Below the pieces are notes generated by a model. That model made no database searches. It worked only from the letters and a program-made list of their open reading frames with translations, and was not told the DNA's origin. 64,000 nucleotides of DNA from Halichondria panicea. Its lineage: Eukaryota > Porifera > Demospongiae > Suberitida > Halichondriidae. Made by a program: the position numbers and the translations under genes. Positions 42,627-55,136 of this stretch are shown piece after piece. The stretch is from the NCBI RefSeq assembly GCF_963675165.1, contig NC_087384.1:1-64000 (forward strand), given 5' to 3'. Within the stretch, counting starts at the first letter, position 1. Each line of letters opens with the position of its first letter.

Positions 42627-42834
42627 TATATAATTAATTATGTGTGTAACTATGTGAACAGTCGTTTGTGTACTAGGTCTTATTGTATGTTGTTCTTAAG
42701 TGGCTCTCATTGTTTATCACCTTTGTCTGTGTGATAGAAATATGTGCTGTGAATGGTCTTTGCCATTATGACACCTTAAAATGAATTTATGAGAATAAAT
42801 GATTAGCATGAACAATTAGGAATTGCATGAACCA

Positions 42835-43293
42835 TCACCATACATGTCTATGAGGCTGCTCTAAAGTGTCACTACTAAATTGCAGTTCATTGAGTGCTTG
42901 AAGCACCATCTTGATTCTAGCATTTATAAGAGATGCTTGATGGGTCAACTCTAAAGCTCTTTCTGTCAGTTCTGTTACCCTCTTGTCCACGTACACACTT
43001 GCTTCCCCTAGCTCCATCTCCAGGAAGAACCCCATTCCTACAGCTACACACAATGTGGAGACATCCTCCACTCTAGCCTGTGTATACACGTTGCAGCCAA
43101 TGTCTACCATAGTCTTGAGAGGAGGGGGTACACTCTGCATGTGTTGTATGGTCTGCTTTAGTTGAGTCAGCTCTCCTATGTCACTGTACAACTGGTCTCG
43201 CTGATTCAACACCATCTTCAGATCTGTCCTCAATCGCTCGTTGAGGAAATCTTCATACTTTTCCACCTTTGCAGGTAACTGAAGGGAGTCCAT
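42835..43293 (-). CDS. UXT: UXT, prefoldin-like subunit
   Basis: 152-aa, single-exon alpha-class prefoldin-like protein matching UXT, a component of the URI/R2TP prefoldin-like complex with roles in transcription and chaperoning. The pattern is two long helices around a beta-hairpin. EKYEDFLNERLRTDLKMVLN aligns with the UXT N-terminal helix, VDIGCNVYTQARV with the hallmark MQVDLGCNFFVD segment, and VAVGMGFFLEMELGEA with the GYGFFLEL segment. The C-terminus is slightly longer than its human counterpart. Start codons of UXT and the TGF-beta gene are 309 bp apart, divergent, with a strong palindrome between them. Confidence 0.9.
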   Translation of the reverse strand: MDSLQLPAKVEKYEDFLNERLRTDLKMVLNQRDQLYSDIGELTQLKQTIQHMQSVPPPLKTMVDIGCNVYTQARVEDVSTLCVAVGMGFFLEMELGEASVYVDKRVTELTERALELTHQASLINARIKMVLQALNELQFSSDTLEQPHRHVW

Positions 43294-43392
43294 TTACTGA
43301 GTATACCCTGTAAAATGTAATAATTATTAGAGTTATCAAAAAAACACTTCTAATATCTGTTAGGGCAATACCTCCTAGATGAGAGCAGACAT

Positions 43393-43465
43393 GATCCCAG
43401 GCCGAGTTTTCGGTTTTATAACGGTTAGGCAAACCGTTATAAAAGCGAAAACTAGGCCTGGGATC
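43393..43465. repeat. 73-bp near-perfect palindrome between UXT and TGF-beta genes
   Basis: The left arm GATCCCAGGCCGAGTTTTCG continues to AACGGTT, then a ~5-nt loop (AGGCA), then AACCGTTATAAAAGCGAAAA continuing to CTAGGCCTGGGATC. Stem of about 34 bp with only two or three mismatches. It lies 100 bp upstream of the UXT start codon in the shared promoter region. It could be a small foldback transposon, a cruciform-forming element or the template of an RNA hairpin. Confidence 0.9.
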
Positions 43466-43602
43466 GAGGCTAGTGCTAGAGCTAGCTATGAGCCACTCCC
43501 ACCTTAATTCCTTCACACAGGTATTATTATAGGAAGTAGATCTAATATTCATTGTCATAGCTGGAGAAATCAGTGCATTCTGCCAAGTCTCAAGCCTGCA
43601 AA

Positions 43603-44941
43603 ATGGTTCAGTATCTCCCCTTTATTCTCCTAGCTGTGTTGTGCAGCTCTCCCACTAGCTGCAGGGCTGAGGGCAGTGGCTGTGGAAGTGTCGACCAAGA
43701 CCACCTCGCAAAGCAACGGCTAAACAACGTGCTGGGGAGTATACAAGCCCAGCTTGCACCACTGATGCAAGACAATGAAACTGAAGCAACAGTTGAGGAT
43801 ACTGCCTCAGTTAACAATGACTCCGTACGGCTCATGTATGAGGCCCTAGTCAACTCTACAGAGCGTGTGGATGATGGCTCTTGCAAGGATGGGGACTTCT
43901 TTGCACAGCCAGTTACATCCTTCAATGTGTCAATGAACATTGGTGAGTGTTGCATGAGAGAGAGGGCATTGAACAACTGATTATATAATAATTGGCAGTC
44001 CATTGTATTGTCATTCAGCTCACAGATTAGCCTCTATTGTTTATTCTGCTACAGATAAGGAAGCCACTGCTAGGAGGAGGCGCTCTGCCCCCACCACTGC
44101 CACGAGAGGTGTACTGGTGAGATACACTGCCGAGTTAGAGTTCCATCTCAATGACAGCCTAAAGCTCATCTCTCGAGCTGATCTACTGCTCTACCAACTG
44201 CCCACACGTACAAGCCCATCTATACAGTCAAGAGACAACAGACAATATATTGAGATTAGCACTGTGATTAATGACAAGGAGAGACGTGTTATTGAGGGCA
44301 AATACATCGACACATTCGGAGATGGTTATATTGTGTTTGAGATAACAAAAGCAGTCGAGATGTGGATACAGCAAAACATTGAAGGGCAAGTGTTGTTGGA
44401 GGTGGTGGTGTATTGCTACAGCTCCCCTAGCTGTGCTGAGGTGGACAGTCAAGGAATACACCCGGCTATAGTCAAGTTCCTTACAGCCTCACAAGATTTG
44501 AGCAAACTTCCTCGAGTGATAGTCAACTCGCACAAACCACGAGAGAGTGTTAGTCGACTGAACAAACGCTCCACACACAATGAAGAAATAATGTTCTGTA
44601 CTTCTGATGCTGACTTATGCTGTCTCAAACCACTTGTTATCAACTTCAGGACAGATCTCAAACTACAATCCATTGTATATCCTGAAACCTTTGAGGCCAA
44701 TTACTGCCAAGGGCCGTGTCCAACCATCTCAGGCAGTACAGTACTCAGCTCTGAACGGTTTGATTTCCTGAGCCGGTTGGGTAGTAACCACCCTGCTGCC
44801 AGCATCGAGCCTTGCTGCTCAGGAGAGGAATATGATCATCTTGATGTGATAATGAGAGTCTACAATAGAGAAACAAAACGCTTGGAGACGCAGATCATTA
44901 AACTAAATCAAGTCAAAGTCGTTGGCTGTAGATGTGCCTAA
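43603..44941 (+). CDS. TGF-beta superfamily ligand precursor
   Basis: 408-aa secreted ligand. Exons 43603-43942 and 44055-44941. A signal peptide (MVQYLPFILLAVLCSSPTS) is followed by a propeptide with a basic RRRR site near its start and a furin site RLNKR ending at about residue 285. The mature ~123-aa domain has nine cysteines in the TGF-beta/activin pattern: FCTSDADLCC, NYCQGPCP (knot motif CxGxC), EPCC and the terminal CRCA. The extra CC pair near the mature N-terminus places it with TGF-beta/activin-type and not BMP-type ligands. The Trp pair common after the first strand (WxxW) is absent. An in-frame upstream ATG at 43573 would add ten residues before the signal sequence. Confidence 0.93.
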
Positions 44942-45384
44942 ACAATCATATCCCATAAAACCATGAAAATATTTGTGTAATGTACTCCTAAAAACTGCTT
45001 TCTTAAAAACCAATGTGGTTTCACTATTCTGTGCTTACAACTGTTTCTATTTATATGTACATGATGAGGTTTTCTTGATGTGTGTGCTATGAAGACTTTT
45101 GTCCAGCCAGTAATTACACACTAGACAGTGTGACATAACAGATGTCTCTTTTGCATGGTTTACAGATAATTGAACAAAAATGATTGATGAGTAAGGATAA
45201 TTATAGTTAGTTTATAAAATTCCTAATAGTTATAATTATATGTGTTCACAGTGTTCTAGCTCAAGGCTTGGTGGATTGTGCAGCTCCATTGGCTTCTTGA
45301 GCAAAGTAGCCTGTAGCGGAAGTAACCATAGTGATAATGGGTGGTATACATTACACATAATTAGATCAAATAAATTAATGATGC
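44942..45384. other. Convergent intergenic spacer, no gene
   Basis: 443 bp between the stop codons of the TGF-beta gene and the DNTTIP1 homologue. AT-rich; AATAAA-like sequence (CAAATAAATT at 45367) lies near the DNTTIP1 3' end. A 69-codon plus-strand frame at 45240 is antisense to the DNTTIP1 3' end and has no visible domain. Confidence 0.5.
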
Positions 45385-45536
45385 CTAACATTCTGAACTC
45401 CTACAATGGCTACAGGTGCCACCACACACACCTTGCACTGATTTCATGAAGGTCTTCATTTTATCCACCATAAACTGAGGCACTCGGAACTGCTGCAGCT
45501 TTGCTACTGAGGCAACCACATCTGGCACATCCCTAA

Positions 45537-45589
<53 letters not shown>

Positions 45590-46035
45590 TGTGTGTGTGT
45601 GTGGGGGGGGCGTGTGTATGGGTGTGAGGGGAGGGACTCACTTGTAGAGGGACTCAGTGGTGACTAGAGTGGACACCTCCTGGAAGATCATCAGGAATGC
45701 CTTTCCTCCGTGTACTGGCAGGAACTTGTTCTCATATAGCCATGTCTTGTCATCACCATCACAGGCATACTGTACAGAGTCAGTGTGCAGTGTAGTGTGT
45801 GTGTGGTGTGTGTGTGGTGTGTGATCTACCTTGAATAGCTCAGGGTGGAGATAGTACACCTTTCCTCTGTTGGCTGAGTGGCCCAAAGCTCTGAGGGTAA
45901 CCATGGTTACCATGGTGACTACACTAGTAATAAAGGGGGCACTTACTTGTTGACATTGACTCCCAGACAAAACACAGTATCAGAAGTCATCTTCTCTGGC
46001 TCCCACTAAACACACACAAATAGCAGTTAGTGACA

Positions 46036-46069
<34 letters not shown>

Positions 46070-49000
46070 TCCCAGGGTCCAGTCGCCTCTTGTCCATCCC
46101 CCACTTCCACACAGCGGACCTACACACACACACACATCACACACATCACACACTCATGAGACTGTGGGGGGTCTCACTTGTCAGCCCCTCTCTCTGCAGG
46201 GGGTTTACGTATCCTTTTAGGGGGTCCATAACGAGACTCCACCCTCTCAGCCTTCAACTGTGGGGGTATACAGTGGGGGGTATATACAGTGTGGGGGGTA
46301 GGTACCTTCTTAGTGGACATTGGAGAGCCTGTAGGGGTCACGACCTTGTTACTCCGAGGTAGCTGTGTAAGCAATCAGTTATAAAGACATAATTATGAGC
46401 AAACAAACCTTTCCATAGGGAAACTCCCACTTGCCCTGTATATATCCTTGCTGAGCCTGTAGAGAGAGAGAGTAACACACACCCACACACACACCCACAC
46501 ACACCTCTTCAATCATCTTGCACACTAACAGGCGTATGGTGGCCTCAGGGACACTGTCTCCAGTATTGTCACGTACATTAGAGGCAGCTTGACTGAAGAT
46601 GTGCATGTAATCGTCACATAACCTCTTGACCTCCATGTTGAAGGATGATTGCAGTACAGCCTTGAGTAGGTCCAGAGTCTTGGCAACACTAGCACCACCA
46701 CCTCTGTGAGTGTGTAGTGTGGTGTGGGTGTGTGGATGTGGTGTGGGCGTGTGTGTGTACATACCTTGTCCTGTTGTAGGGATGCATGGCAGAGATAGCA
46801 GCTCTGTGGGCATATCTGTGAACACATACATATTAGGGGTTGGGGGTTGGGGGTTGGGGGTTAGGGGGACTCACTTGCTCCTCTTGGGGAAGTTTCGTGA
46901 GGTCATGTCCAGAGACTGCAAAGAAAGAATTGAATAACTTATAGAACCATGAAAACCACAACTTTGTGGATGTGGCATTCCTGTCAAAGATTATCTACAT
47001 TAAGTGCACTGTACATGCTAGTGACTCACTGCATTGACAGAGCCCTCTGGTAGTTGAACAGGAGCAGGAGGACAAGAGGCAGTCACTCCAAACCTGCTCA
47101 GTCCTTGTCCAGCTTGTAGACGTGAGGTGATGTCAGCCAGTGATGGTGTGGGGGAGCGTGAGCTAGAGGACCCTCTCCTCTCTAGTGCACTCTCATGAAC
47201 CTCTCTAGCCAGGAAGTCAGCAAATGAGTCATCATCATCAGCATAAGGTGAATCACTGCGTGATGAGCTGGGCCCTTCACTAGCTACCACTGTCACTCCT
47301 GGTACTGGTGCTGGGATGATGTGGTTGTCTCCTGTACACAAGCAGCATGATATCAAATGTACAAAACACAACACAAGGTATACATGGCCTTACACACATA
47401 AGGGTACATATCCTACACACATAAGGGTACATATCCTACACACATAAGGGTACATATCCTACACACATAAAGGTGCATATCCTACACACATAAGGGTACA
47501 TATCCACACACATAAAGGTACTATTCTACACACATAAAGGTACATATCCTACACACATAAGGGTACATGTACCTATAGCCTACACACATGAGGGTACACA
47601 CACACACATATAAGGCACATATAAAGGTTACCTGTTGCTGGTGGTGGTGGTGGTTGAGTGTCCATCTCCTCGTCTGACTCATCATCAGAGAGCAGTTGCT
47701 CATGTGCCTGCAATGCTGGTGTGCCCACTCGTGTAGCGCGTGCTTCATTGTGGCCAGTCACACTGGCTAGGATCTCACCAGCGCTCACACGTGCCTGAGG
47801 GGGCGTTGTCTTGGTAACAGGGGGCTTGAAGTGTGTGAGTATCTCAGCTGTAACTTGACCAGGAAATGGCCTCGAATTAGAGGAGGCCACTATCTGAGGT
47901 ATAGTGGGTGCCGCGGAGGAGGGGGGTATTAGAAGAGCCTTCACTGGCTTGGGTACGTGTGGAGGTCGTACAGTGTTGGTAAGCAGAGGACTGACAACAG
48001 AAGGAGGGGATTTGACAGACATCACAGGAGAAGGTCTAATAATAGCCTGAGGAATAATGGAGACTACCCTAGGAGGACCTGCGCTAGTCACTGGCTGTAC
48101 AATTGGGGGGGCCATTGTCTGTGGGGGGGCCATTGATTGTGGGAGGGGCATTGTCTGTGAGGGGGCCATCGCTTGTGGGGGGGCCATTGACTGTGAGGGG
48201 GCCATCACCTGTGGGGGGGCCATTGTCTGTGAGGGGGCCATCGCCTGTGGGGGGGGCATTGACTGTGAGGGGGCCATCACCTGCGGGGGGGCCATTGATT
48301 GTGGGGGAGCTAGCGGCAGTGGGGGGGCCATAATAGCATTGACACTAGGAGTAGTCACATTCACAGGTATGGTAGAAGTCACTGTGGGTTGGTTTACTGA
48401 TGGCAACAGGTTTAGCAAAGAGGTGAACACGGAAATGTCCATTGCAGATACTCTTGGTTGACTTGAAGTGACTGGTATAGTGTTAGAGGCGGCTACAAGC
48501 TGAGAGGCAGCAGCTATCATTGATGATAAATGTGTGTCTTGCTCTACGCTCGTAACAGGAATGTTAGTAGATACTGACGATTGGTTGTTGCTTGCAGCGG
48601 ACGGTGTTAGCATCGATTGATCAAATGTTTCATTCATGAGTGTGTCCAGTGGTTGAATGGAGGACAGACTAGAGAGAGCAGCATTCACTAGGAGCATGTT
48701 GTTGGGCAATATTGGGAGCTCTGAGAGTTTAGATAGTTGTCCAGTGGAGGCTCCCAGGTTAGCCAGCAGAGAGTTGAGGCTATCAGTGGAGGGGTCAGAC
48801 CTGTACATGGGGACAGTGAATACACTGACAACACATTAACAGGCCGAAAAATATACTTTGGATTTAACACATCATCTGAAAGGCCTCTCTCAAAGCTTTC
48901 AGAAAATCTTAAAATTAACGTTATTGGACCAACAGAACTAACCGTTCAAAGATGCTCAATATTTAATGCTGGGTCCCCTTCGTTTTGAAAGTAGCTCTGT

Positions 49001-49237
49001 AACTAACTTCCTGCACACACATCGCAGGAAGTATGTGCTTTCACTATGCATCCATTTACACATGCTAGCTGCATATTATCGGGTACGTACATATAAAGCA
49101 TATTTATTGCTTGTGTGGTGGTGCATATCAATGAATGATGTTAGTCAAACTCACATATCATTAGATTTCAATTCCTCCATCAGAGATATTGTTTCAGTAT
49201 CTTCAGTGGCCATATTTGCTGCTCCAGTAGATGTCAT
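45385..49237 (-). CDS. DNTTIP1: DNTTIP1 homologue with ~500-aa N-terminal extension
   Basis: 825-aa protein whose C-terminal ~300 residues match DNTTIP1 (TdIF1), the scaffold of the mitotic deacetylase complex MiDAC with HDAC1/2 and MIDEAS. Exons in order: 49237-49155, 48800-47632, 47331-47030, 46915-46875, 46815-46765, 46703-46505, 46456-46409, 46362-46306, 46257-46178, 46119-46068, 46005-45947, 45890-45830, 45769-45642, 45532-45385. The dimerisation-like block is LDLLKAVLQSSFNMEVKRLC and QAASNVRDNTGD. The DNA-binding-like block has FCLGVNVNKALGHSANRGKV, YYLHPELFKYACD and FMVDKMKTFMKS. Residues 1-518 are low-complexity, including a MAPPQ/MAPSQ repeat and an acidic DDESDEEMD patch, with no counterpart in the ~330-aa human protein. 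The last few codons after VQG are uncertain. Confidence 0.85.
45540..45602. repeat. (GT)n microsatellite in DNTTIP1 intron
   Basis: About 62 bp of GT dinucleotides with one TATG interruption, followed by GGGGGGGG. It lies in the intron before the last exon of the DNTTIP1 homologue, next to the splice acceptor. Confidence 0.9.
47395..47630. repeat. 23-bp minisatellite in DNTTIP1 intron 2
   Basis: About ten imperfect units of AGGGTACATATCCTACACAC plus ATA, with AAAGGTAC and GTGCAT variants, filling most of the intron up to the splice donor at 47631. It adds no coding frame of interest. Confidence 0.85.
48839..48975. repeat. Decayed foldback-repeat fragment in DNTTIP1 intron 1
   Basis: Recognisable pieces of the dispersed foldback family: AGGCCGAAAAATAT, ACACATCATCTGAAAGGCCT and AAGCTTTCAGAAAATCTTAA. 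It is more diverged than the copies in the folliculin and TUT1 introns, so probably older. Confidence 0.65.
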
Positions 49238-49516
49238 GGCTAAGGCTGTGAGCTAGCTCAAGCTTGTGGTTACAAGCTCCTTTATATCTCTCCTCTTGAT
49301 AGTTGCTTCAGGCTCTCCTTTAGCTGCGTGAGGTAGGTGCGCGTCTGCAGGAGGTACAGAAGCAACCGAAAAATAGTCTCAAAGCTTGCAAGTTATCTCC
49401 TACACTATAAAGCTAGCTAGCACACACACACACTATAAACCACAACAAGGATACACGTGAGACATTAGCTAAGCTTTACCTTTGACCCCAAGCTTGCAAG
49501 CTTTGCACAGTGGCTA
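49238..49516. promoter_or_regulatory. Divergent promoter region DNTTIP1 / ARMC5
   Basis: 279 bp between divergent start codons, no gene. AAGCTTGCAAG recurs at 49381-49391 and 49492-49502, and TCAAGCTTGTGGTT occurs at 49259, giving a repeated AAGCTTG motif. Its meaning is unknown. Confidence 0.4.
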
Positions 49517-52500
49517 ATGGCGTCTGGGGCCTCTCAAACAACTCTCCAGGAAGCTGTGGATGGGCTTAATGTCCTCTGTGCGTGTCACACTGGGTCCACG
49601 CTAACTGAAGATATTAGGAAGATTGTCTCTGAGCTCAAGACCTCATTGCTACGTCATACGAGCCCCTCCCACGCATTTAATAGCTGTGCAGGACCACAAC
49701 TACTCTTGCAACTACTTTCCCAGTGCGCATGCGCAGGAAAAGATACAGTTCTGTTGCTGGGTGTTCTTGGAAACATCTGTGCTTTGGATGAGAGCTGCAG
49801 AGACACTGTAGGTGGTTGTGTGAGTGTGTTAATAACTGTATCATCCTATTTCTGCCCGCACAGGTGATGGCAGACCACCAGATGATTGGTGAATACATTC
49901 TAATGAATAATTAGGCAGATTTTACAATAACGCACACACTATAATTACACAATTAGTATCTGAGCTATTAATACAAGTCCTTGTGCATTAATAGCTGACG
50001 TGTGTGTACACCTCGATGTATCAATTGATTATATCCCCTACAGTTGATATTCTGAGGAGAACTGAAGAATGTGACGTGCTCAATACAGCCGCTAGATTGG
50101 TAGCCAACCTTTCATTGGACCCTCACAACATACCCACCCTACTAGCTGATGGAGCAGTCTCTCTATTAGTACTGTCACTAGCCAGAGGATCCAACGCTTG
50201 CAAGAGAAGTTTGTTGAGAGCTTTGAGAATATTAGCCGGGAACAGTAACTGCCGGGATGAGATTACAAGTGTAGAGGGAATACAAGCTGTGGCCGATTGT
50301 CTAGTGTCAGCTGATAGTCATGTGATAGGGGCAGCTATGCAGACACTAGTAGCAGTGACTATAGACAATGATGCAGTGCCCTCTCTCCACAACAACAGTT
50401 ATCTGCAAGTGGTGGTCCGACACTGTCACCACATAGAGACTCATATTAGAGAGGCTGCTATTAGACTGTTACTAAAGACAACCAAGTGTTCAGATGGTAG
50501 AGTGGCTTTGAGCAGTGCAGGAGGTGTAGAGACCTTGGTGGGTCTAATGGAGAGCAGCTCTGATACACAGGGTTTGTTGAGTGATATTGTGAGGTCTGTT
50601 TGCTTGTGCTGTAGGGAAGTCACTAGTAGACAACGGTTGAGAGATTGCGGTGGACTGGGTACATTGATAACCATGCTTCAAGAGGAGACTCAGCTGGTCA
50701 TACATGGAGCTATAGTATCAGCACTAGTCTGCTATTATTTTGATGAGACCACTCTCAAGAGAATGGTGCAAGCTATGGGCCTCCTACCAGCACTAGTATA
50801 CCATCTCAATAAAGGTATGTATACATGTATTGATTGTAACTGTTACAATAAATAATGTGTGTTGATTGGTTTTGGGCCCAAATTGTCCATTTTCTGAAAA
50901 AAGCGTGGGCTATATTATAAGCCGACCTGTTTTCGTAACTAACTTTTATGGTGTAACTTGTGTTAGGAATTTTTCCAATCTAAAAGAAGAATTTTAGTGT
51001 ATACTGCACAACAGGGGGGTGGTTGTGTTGAACATCTTTCAACAGCCTTAACTTGATCCAATGTAAAAAAATTTTAGGATTTTCTGAAAGCTTAGAAAGA
51101 TACCTTTCAAATGATGTGTTTCAATCCAACATTTAATCGGAGCTATAATTTGTCATTTTTCGGCCTTGGACTATGTATCGCCAAATTAATACTTTTATCT
51201 CTCAAATGAAGTTTGATGACACCATTTAAAAGGTATTTTTCTAAGCTTTCAGAAAATCCACAAATTCAAGTTATGGCAGCTGAAAGAGTCCCCAAACCAT
51301 TGATTACAGCAGCCCTCCCCATGCTAGGGTGTTCACCTTTGACCTCACCCGAGGAGGGTTGTACTGACTCCGATGAGATTACTGCTATTGACCGGGAAAT
51401 TTCACCTCTTGAGATTGACTTTGATTGTAACCACGGTAACACTACACTCATGCCTCCGAAGCCCCTCCAGCCAATCGGAATGGATTCTGAACCTTCTCCA
51501 ATCTCATTGGACGATTTTCCGTCCATCGGCCCACCCCCTAGCAAGAGACCATTATTGGAAGTGGATCCCTCTACACATGTACCTCCTAATATTCTAGACT
51601 CTATTCTCTCCTCGTCATGTTCTTACTCTACAGTAGAGCAACGCCCACACACAGCGTCACTGCCCAACCCATCACTACACTATCAGGTGACGGACACGTT
51701 ATTTGCATATTTGACTGCGTAATGCTTTACGTATTCTGAGCTGTAAGAATATTAAATTTGAACCAACGAAAATCAGTATAATTATGTTGTTGTTGTTGGC
51801 CTATGCTCATGTACTGCAGGTAGTGCTGCTCTTGTCTCGTGTGTCTCACCTCCGGGACTGCCTACCACTCCTCTCTCAACCATCCACTCTCTCACTCATT
51901 CTCAAGGCTTTCATTTCATCCAATCCCACCAACCTACACCTCTGTAAGATCCTTGCTCGAGTGCTTATGAGTCCCCACTGCTTTCAGAATGTTCTCCAGA
52001 CATTAGCGCCCTCCAGTCTCCTACAGTGTACAGTAACAGGGACAGGAGAGGGATCGTTGAGTGGACATTGTGTGGAGTTATTAGGCCGACTGAGCAAGAT
52101 AGGGGAATCCCCTTATGGACAAGGGGTCCTAGCACACATGCTATTGAGGGGAGAGGATGATGACAAACACGCCAGCTCTTTAGCTGTACCACTACTATGC
52201 ACCAAGTAAGCTACACTACAGTCGCCTGTAGTACAGTGGATTGCAAGTGCACTTGCGAACAGAGAATTGCCTAACAGCAAAACCACAATAATATTTTATT
52301 ACATGTAGATAATAGCCTAAAACCCTAAACCTGTATCTGTATCTGTATCTGTATAGGATGTCTGGGAGCGTGACTTAGTGGTTAGGGTGTGGCATAGTGG
52401 TTAGGGTGGTGGCTTCGTAGATCATATGATAGATAAGGCGTGGGTTCGATTCCCTCTTGGGGGACTTTTCTTAATTTCTTTACAAATCAATAAGTACTTT

Positions 52501-53676
52501 TGAATGCATCATACTCCTGTCAAGTACATAATCAAGTTGGGGCGTCGCCCGGTTTCTGTGAAACTTCAAACCGGGTGACGACCCAACTTTCCCTTTTTGG
52601 TAGATAAGGTTCTGTTTTTTTTTCTTCGCTAGAATTATTCACTTTGTAGAATCAGAAATGACCGAAATAACTATGCTAAATATAATTTCACCTTTCAGTT
52701 TTGGCCCTAATTAATTATTCTTAATTGTGGTTTTGCTGTTTGGCAATTCTCTGTTGCAAAGTGCACTACAATCCACTGTACTCACTGTTGTCACACCATT
52801 ACATGTGTTAGGCTGATTGTTAGCCTTCCTTATAATAACATATCCACTCTTGTCTCCTTGCTCTGTAGGTCCGTGCGGGTGTGTAAGAAGTTGATGCTCT
52901 CGTACGGTGGCTATCAAGATCTGTGTAGCCTAGCAACCGTTGAGGGTTCACTACAATCCATGGCACTGGACTCACTATTGGAACTAGCTGCACACCTCCC
53001 ACACTTTACACACCATAACCCCCCGCCCACACAACCTCCACCAACCAAACACTGTCGCTATATGGACTCTGACCTTTTCCCCTTTGACCTCACACTGGTG
53101 ATTATTGGAGGGGGGACTGCACGAATTCCTGTACACCGCCGAATCATGAGTGAATCTTCTGATGTGTTTCGTGTGATGCTTGAGGGTCCGTATAGAGAGG
53201 GGCAGAGTAACGAGGTGACACTACAAGGGACATCCCCCTCAACATTCATAGCATTGGTACATCACTTGTATGGATGTAGCTGGCAATGCCCCCATTGTCC
53301 CCCACATGGATCACACACACCAATACAGTCATATGGTACTCATGAACTGATAGAGGCTATAGCTAGAGTCTCCTCTGATCCATTGCCTGCTGCTCATTGC
53401 TTGAGTGTCATGGTGTGTGCTGGACAATATCTGCTCAACCAACTATCCACTCTCTGTCAACATGCAGCAGTGCAGTACGTGTTGCCTAGCAACGTTGTGG
53501 AGATGTTCTGTTTATCAAGAATGCACGAATGCTATTGTTTGAGTGAGAGTTGTCTACGCGTTGTCATGGCAATGGGAGAGTTACGTAGGGACGTGTTTAG
53601 AAACTTAATCACATCTTATGTAGGAAATGATGTCTTAAACATGTTTAAAATGTTTTTAAACATTTCAATTGCATAA
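49517..53676 (+). CDS. ARMC5: ARMC5, armadillo-repeat/BTB protein
   Basis: 885-aa homologue of ARMC5, a CUL3 substrate adaptor that targets RPB1 for ubiquitination and controls RNA polymerase II levels. Exons: 49517-49807, 49864-49888, 50044-50814, 51310-51686, 51820-52205, 52869-53676. Armadillo repeats span about residues 50-365 (for example NTAARLVANLSLDPHNIPTL, ALRILAGNSNCRDEITSVEG). A Pro/Ser-rich linker follows (about 370-490), then a helical region. The C-terminal BTB (about 685-800) has FDLTLVIIGGGTARIPVHRR, IMSESSDVFRVMLEGPYREG and FIALVHHLYGC. Length is close to human (935 aa). The acceptor of exon 4 directly abuts a foldback-repeat copy. Intron 5 carries a mariner-type MITE. Confidence 0.9.
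50880..51305. repeat. Foldback-repeat copy in ARMC5 intron 3, reversed
   Basis: One copy in opposite orientation to those in folliculin and TUT1: AACATCTTTCAACAGCCTTA, AAGCTTAGAAAGATACCTTT, CTAAGCTTTCAGAAAATCC and the terminal AGTCCCCAAACCATTGATT (ending about 51305). The ARMC5 exon 4 acceptor (ACAG|CA, 51306-51310) follows immediately. Confidence 0.8.
52234..52778. mobile_element. 545-bp mariner-type MITE in ARMC5 intron 5
   Basis: Left end CAGTGGATTGCAAGTGCACT and right end AGTGCACTACAATCCACTG are inverted repeats of about 65 bp, including GCAAAACCACAAT/ATTGTGGTTTTGC-type sequence and AACAGAGAATTGCC. TA flanks both sides (52232-52233 and 52779-52780), the target duplication of Tc1/mariner elements, and CAGTGG is a typical terminus. 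There is no transposase ORF. Inside are a tRNA-like segment (52388-52466) and a second hairpin (52534-52589, AAGTTGGGG...CCCAACTT). Confidence 0.87.
52388..52466 (+). other. tRNA-like segment inside the MITE
   Basis: TGGCATAGTGGTTAGGG resembles an RNA polymerase III A box and GGGTTCGATTCCCTC a B box and T-arm, spaced as in a tRNA with an extended variable region. The A-box half is duplicated just upstream (ACTTAGTGGTTAGGG at about 52374). Acceptor pairing is poor, so this is a tRNA relic or tRNA-derived SINE head and not a functional tRNA. Confidence 0.55.
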
Positions 53677-53906
53677 TTTATGATTTTCAGATTCTGTTCA
53701 TGACAATAATGATGGCATTTCATAAAAAGATGACATGTACATGTAACAAGTTCACACACACACACACACACAAGACATGTAGCTATCAGTAGTGCTAGTG
53801 CTGGCATTTCATAGCTTTCAATTGCATAATAAAATCACAAATTATAATGTTTATTTATGATGACATGTACATAATAGCGCGTTAACATAATACACCGACA
53901 CATAAG

Positions 53907-55136
<1,230 letters not shown>

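Noticed and set aside
48057-48461. 134-codon Gly/Cys-rich plus-strand frame
   Set aside because: Antisense shadow of the MAPPQ repeat in the DNTTIP1 homologue.
52370-52466. Functional tRNA
   Set aside because: A- and B-box-like sequence is present but acceptor and anticodon stems do not pair, so it was kept only as a tRNA-like segment.
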